Shown here: positions 61,760 to 64,000 of the stretch, in pieces
How positions within the stretch are numbered: the first letter of the stretch is position 1
How the letters are laid out: each line of letters opens with the position of its first letter
Assembly: GCA_965247125.1 (NCBI GenBank)
Contig: CBDFGO010000002.1
Span: 1,514,865-1,578,864, forward strand
DNA from: CALBJU01 sp965247125
Lineage (GTDB): Bacteria; Bacteroidota; Rhodothermia; Rhodothermales; UBA10348
DNA: 64,000 bases
Direction of reading: 5' to 3'
Program-made: the position numbers and the translations under genes
Notes under the pieces: generated by a model
What the model was told of the DNA's origin: nothing
Databases searched by the model: none
The model's input: only the letters and a program-made list of their open reading frames with translations

Positions 61760-61861
61760 CAAGTGCATGTTGCGGGCTCGCACGACTGGCTGAGCCGGTT
61801 GGAAACAGTTACTTTCTGGAAGGGGAGCGAATGCTCGCCGCAAATCCGCCAGCCGTTATGC
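61754..61861 (+). repeat. attC-like cassette recombination site 3
   Basis: Complete: GTATAAC at 61754-61760, body AAGTGCATGTTGCGGGCTCG ... CTCGCCGCAAATCCGCCAGCC, and GTTATGC at 61855-61861. AAAGACCGTATAAC before it complements GTTATACGGTCTTT, the reconstructed start of the same cassette. Confidence 0.82.
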
Positions 61862-61871
61862 GCCTTCCAAA

Positions 61872-61991
61872 ATGCTGAACATGACTGATTGGACTCTTTC
61901 CAATATTCTATTTTTCACCATTCTGCTCGCGGGCTGCAACTCTAATGAGATTACTAACTCCACGGATAGTGATCGGCCGAACGTTTTATGA
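61872..61991 (+). pseudogene. Lipoprotein gene truncated by the IS256-family element
   Basis: 39 codons: a lipoprotein signal (NILFFTILLAGC) then a short polar stretch (NSNEITNSTDSDRPNVL). The stop is created by the IS inverted repeat starting at about 61985, so the real gene was longer. It is the first gene of the next cassette (start GTTATGC at 61855). Confidence 0.5.
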
Positions 61992-63378
61992 GCTATGCCC
62001 AAAAGTTGTGTATGGAAGGTTTAGGCAGCGTGTCGTTCTGATGTAATTCCGTCGGTGAATTTGATTCCTTTTTTTACAAGTTGCAATAGGTGCGGTGCAT
62101 TCAGTTTCCTCCACTTCTTCTGAGCCTCTTTACATAGACGGAAGGCCATTGCAAGAGCTGTTTCTCGGCTCAGACATCCCCTCGTTTTGGCGGTCCTGAG
62201 GCGCACGGTCGCGAACGTAGATTCGATCGGATTTGTGCTCCGAAGATGGATCCAGTGTTCTGCCGGAAAGTCATAAAAAGCGAGCAGTTCTTCTCGGTCT
62301 TTCACCAGAATCTCTGCTGCTTTCGGATACTTTTGCTGGTAGGCTTTGATGAAAAACAGAAGGGCGCTCTCTGCCTGCTTTTTTGTTTCTGCTGTATAGA
62401 TCTGCGTGAGGTGACCTTTTGCCTTCTTCTGAACGGACTTGGGCAGGCGGTTGAGCACATTTGCTGTCTTGTGCACCCAACAGCGTGCGGCTCGCGTCTC
62501 GGGATAAACTTCTGCGAGAGCACTCCAGAATCCCATGGCTCCATCGGCAACAGCCAGCTTCGGTCCTTGATCCAGCCCGCGGTGCCTCAGCTCCAGGAGC
62601 AACTCTCGCCACGACTGCTTGCTCTCGCGAAAGCCGTCCTCGAGTGCTATAAGCTCCTTCCTTCCATCGGCCGTAGCGCCGATCACGACCAGCAGACACA
62701 GTTTCTGTTTATCCATGCGTACGTTTACGTGAATACCGTCGGCCCAGAAATAGACGTAGTGCTTCTCCTTCAGGCTCCGCTTTTGCCAGTCTTCGTGCTC
62801 CCTTGTCCAAAGCGTCTTCAGGCGCGCAATCGTCGAGGAGGTCAGCCCTGGGGCATCAGGACCAACAAGGGCCGAGAGCGCTGCCCCAAAGCCGCCCGTT
62901 GAAACTCCCTTCAGGTACAACCATGGAATGAGAGCCTCAAGCGAGCGGCTCTTGCGGAGGTAGGCTGGTAGTATCGAACTGCGGAAACCGATTCTATCCT
63001 CACCCCGACCCGTACGGTCGCGTATGCGGGGCATCTTTACAGCGACCTCCCCGATACCAGTCAAAATCTTCCTCTCTGGCAGATATCCATTGCGAACGAT
63101 GCGGTGGCGATTCTCTTCGTCGCGCAGGAACTGGTAGCGCTGGCAGAAAGCTTCAACCTCGGCCTCAACGGCTGTGGCCAGCATCTTTGCGGCCCCTGTT
63201 CGCAATACTTCTGTCAACACATCCTCTGTGCTATTGTAGTTCTCGTTCTCGTGTGCGTTATTCGTCTTCATGGGCGGTGTATCCTCCAATCTTCGGATTG
63301 ACAATGACGTAATCATCATCAGGATACGCCGCCTATACCTTTTTCACCCGTACACAACTTTCGGGGTTAACTCATAAA
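61985..63378. mobile_element. IS256-family element
   Basis: About 1394 bp with terminal inverted repeats TTTATGAGCTATGCCC on the left and the complement of TTTATGAGTTAACCCC on the right, extending into a shared AAAGTTGTGTA. No flanking direct duplication is seen (CGAACG left, TGACTTA right), which suggests later deletion or recombination at one end. Confidence 0.85.
62021..63271 (-). CDS. IS256-family (Mutator-like) transposase
   Basis: 416 aa from the ATG at 63271, chosen for the GGAGG site upstream. The DDE residues lie in WADGIHVNVRMD, LAVADGAMGFWSAL and STNPIESTFATVRLRT; the family pattern CWVHKTANVLNRLPKS is also present. Full length, no interruption, so the element may still move. Confidence 0.96.
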   Translation of the reverse strand: MKTNNAHENENYNSTEDVLTEVLRTGAAKMLATAVEAEVEAFCQRYQFLRDEENRHRIVRNGYLPERKILTGIGEVAVKMPRIRDRTGRGEDRIGFRSSILPAYLRKSRSLEALIPWLYLKGVSTGGFGAALSALVGPDAPGLTSSTIARLKTLWTREHEDWQKRSLKEKHYVYFWADGIHVNVRMDKQKLCLLVVIGATADGRKELIALEDGFRESKQSWRELLLELRHRGLDQGPKLAVADGAMGFWSALAEVYPETRAARCWVHKTANVLNRLPKSVQKKAKGHLTQIYTAETKKQAESALLFFIKAYQQKYPKAAEILVKDREELLAFYDFPAEHWIHLRSTNPIESTFATVRLRTAKTRGCLSRETALAMAFRLCKEAQKKWRKLNAPHLLQLVKKGIKFTDGITSERHAA

Positions 63379-63744
63379 TGACTTAATGTTTGCCCACGTG
63401 CAATAAACCACTTTCTTTCCTGCGAGCTCTGTAGGAAGAGAAATTTTGTCTTTATCGTCCGAGTGTATGTAGATGCCACGCAGACGAATGCCTTCTTCAT
63501 TTGCACATTTCATTTCGAATTTTTAACCGCTTGCAGTGCGAGTCTTAGAACTAACCATAACAATAACGCCGTCACATCCTTTAATTCGTGTCCTGCATTT
63601 TTTCTTCCAGTCGGTACTCCAAGGCTGCTTTACAGACATATCGACAAATTCGAAAGGAGAATTTTCATTTCTTGCTTGTCCGCGTAGGTGATCGCGGGCA
63701 CTTTTGTCCGCCATTGCGAAACTAATAAATACTCGTTTTGCCAT
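63367..63744 (-). pseudogene. TIR-like (ThsB/PF08937-type) gene with one nonsense codon
   Basis: Start MAKRVFISFAMADKSARDHL, then ENSPFEFVDMSVKQPWSTDW, GCDGVIVMVSSKTRTASG, an in-frame TAA at 63523-63525, and, in the same frame, KFEMKCANEEGIRLRGIYIH, DDKDKISLPTELAGKKVVY and TWANIKSFM. Apart from the stop it is a whole TIR-like domain of the kind in Thoeris ThsB and related proteins. The last codons run into the IS256 inverted repeat and end there. So it was first hit by a nonsense change or the IS, and is probably inactive unless the stop is read through. Confidence 0.72.
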
Positions 63745-63886
63745 GATGATTTTTGATTAACCTCTTGTAATATTTGTATCTCAAATCTTACCACAATATC
63801 GGTGACCGGTTCAACTCTTCTGTAGTGCCCGTGTACTATAGTCTTTCCTGGGATGAGCACCTTGATTACTAGCTCATCAATTACAC

Positions 63887-64000
63887 ATGCACGAGCGCAC
63901 ACCTGAGCAAATCAGGGAGGCAAGGGAAACCTTAAAAAAGGAGTATCCCGAATTGTCTGATGAAGACATTGAAATAGTCGATCAATTTCTCCACAACTGG
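63887..64000 (+). CDS. Start of a small hypothetical protein (cut by window edge)
   Basis: 38 codons: MHERTPEQIREARETLKKEY, then PELSDEDIEIVDQFLHNW and open at the window end. Charged and helical, of a type common in small cassette proteins. Function unknown. Confidence 0.5.
   Translation, partial: MHERTPEQIREARETLKKEYPELSDEDIEIVDQFLHNW

Noticed and set aside
63630..63902. Minus-strand ORF overlapping the TIR-like gene
   Set aside because: It is a shifted reading of the TIR-like gene and its upstream region without domain features.
53101..64000. Integron integrase
   Set aside because: No tyrosine recombinase gene is present in the window; all recombinases seen are IS110 or IS256 transposases.

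Overview
The window looks like a bacterial chromosome segment from the Rhodothermota/Balneolota branch related to Bacteroidota. This is inferred from a FlgD-like type IX secretion sorting domain with the NPFNP motif on a secreted protease, Reg_prop/Y_Y_Y two-component sensors, DUF5916 and DUF1080 proteins, and a cobalamin-dependent ribonucleotide reductase. No rRNA, tRNA or CRISPR was recognised.

Positions 1-44000 are ordinary, densely packed chromosome. In order they hold: a DEAD-box helicase cut by the window edge; a type III polyketide synthase, methyltransferase and FAD monooxygenase operon; a run of minus-strand enzymes (CsaA-like, SRPBCC-like, amidohydrolase, cyclase family, lectin-like); a propeller sensor kinase split at a G tract, with its response regulator and a large secreted subtilase; a cytochrome P450; a phosphate transporter (PiT/DUF47) block; small membrane proteins with YbjQ and a dihaem cytochrome; an M20 amidohydrolase, RidA and alpha/beta hydrolase operon; a sugar block (MFS, epimerase-like TIM barrel, DUF1080); CCA-adding enzyme; and a second, intact sensor kinase/regulator pair.

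At 44.6-48.1 kb a class II ribonucleotide reductase gene starts inside a tandem array of about 25 copies of an 18-bp repeat. In one frame the unit encodes Asp-Glu-Asp-Thr-Val-Leu. In the next frame every unit is a complete start-to-stop mini-ORF. Indels in the array move the frame so that a repeat-derived ATG opens the reductase ORF. From 48.1 to 52.1 kb lies AT-richer sequence with hypothetical proteins, a pentapeptide-repeat membrane protein, small membrane proteins and a gene remnant ending at a terminator.

From 53.1 kb to the end is a mobile region that I read as an integron cassette array without a visible integrase (CALIN-like). Three near-identical attC-like sites of about 105 bp end in GCCGTTAT. 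Three units begin and end with their own private 12-15 bp inverted complements, as expected for cassettes recombined as folded single strands. Contents are a three-gene cassette (medium-chain dehydrogenase, TetR regulator, DUF4386), a HigBA-type module and a second toxin-antitoxin module. Two identical IS110-family elements sit exactly in the GTTAT core of attC-type sites, a different IS110-family element sits at another site, and an IS256-family element interrupts the right side. Beyond it lies a nonsense-interrupted TIR-like (ThsB-type) gene. The left edge of the region cuts a chromosomal PD40/TolB-like gene.
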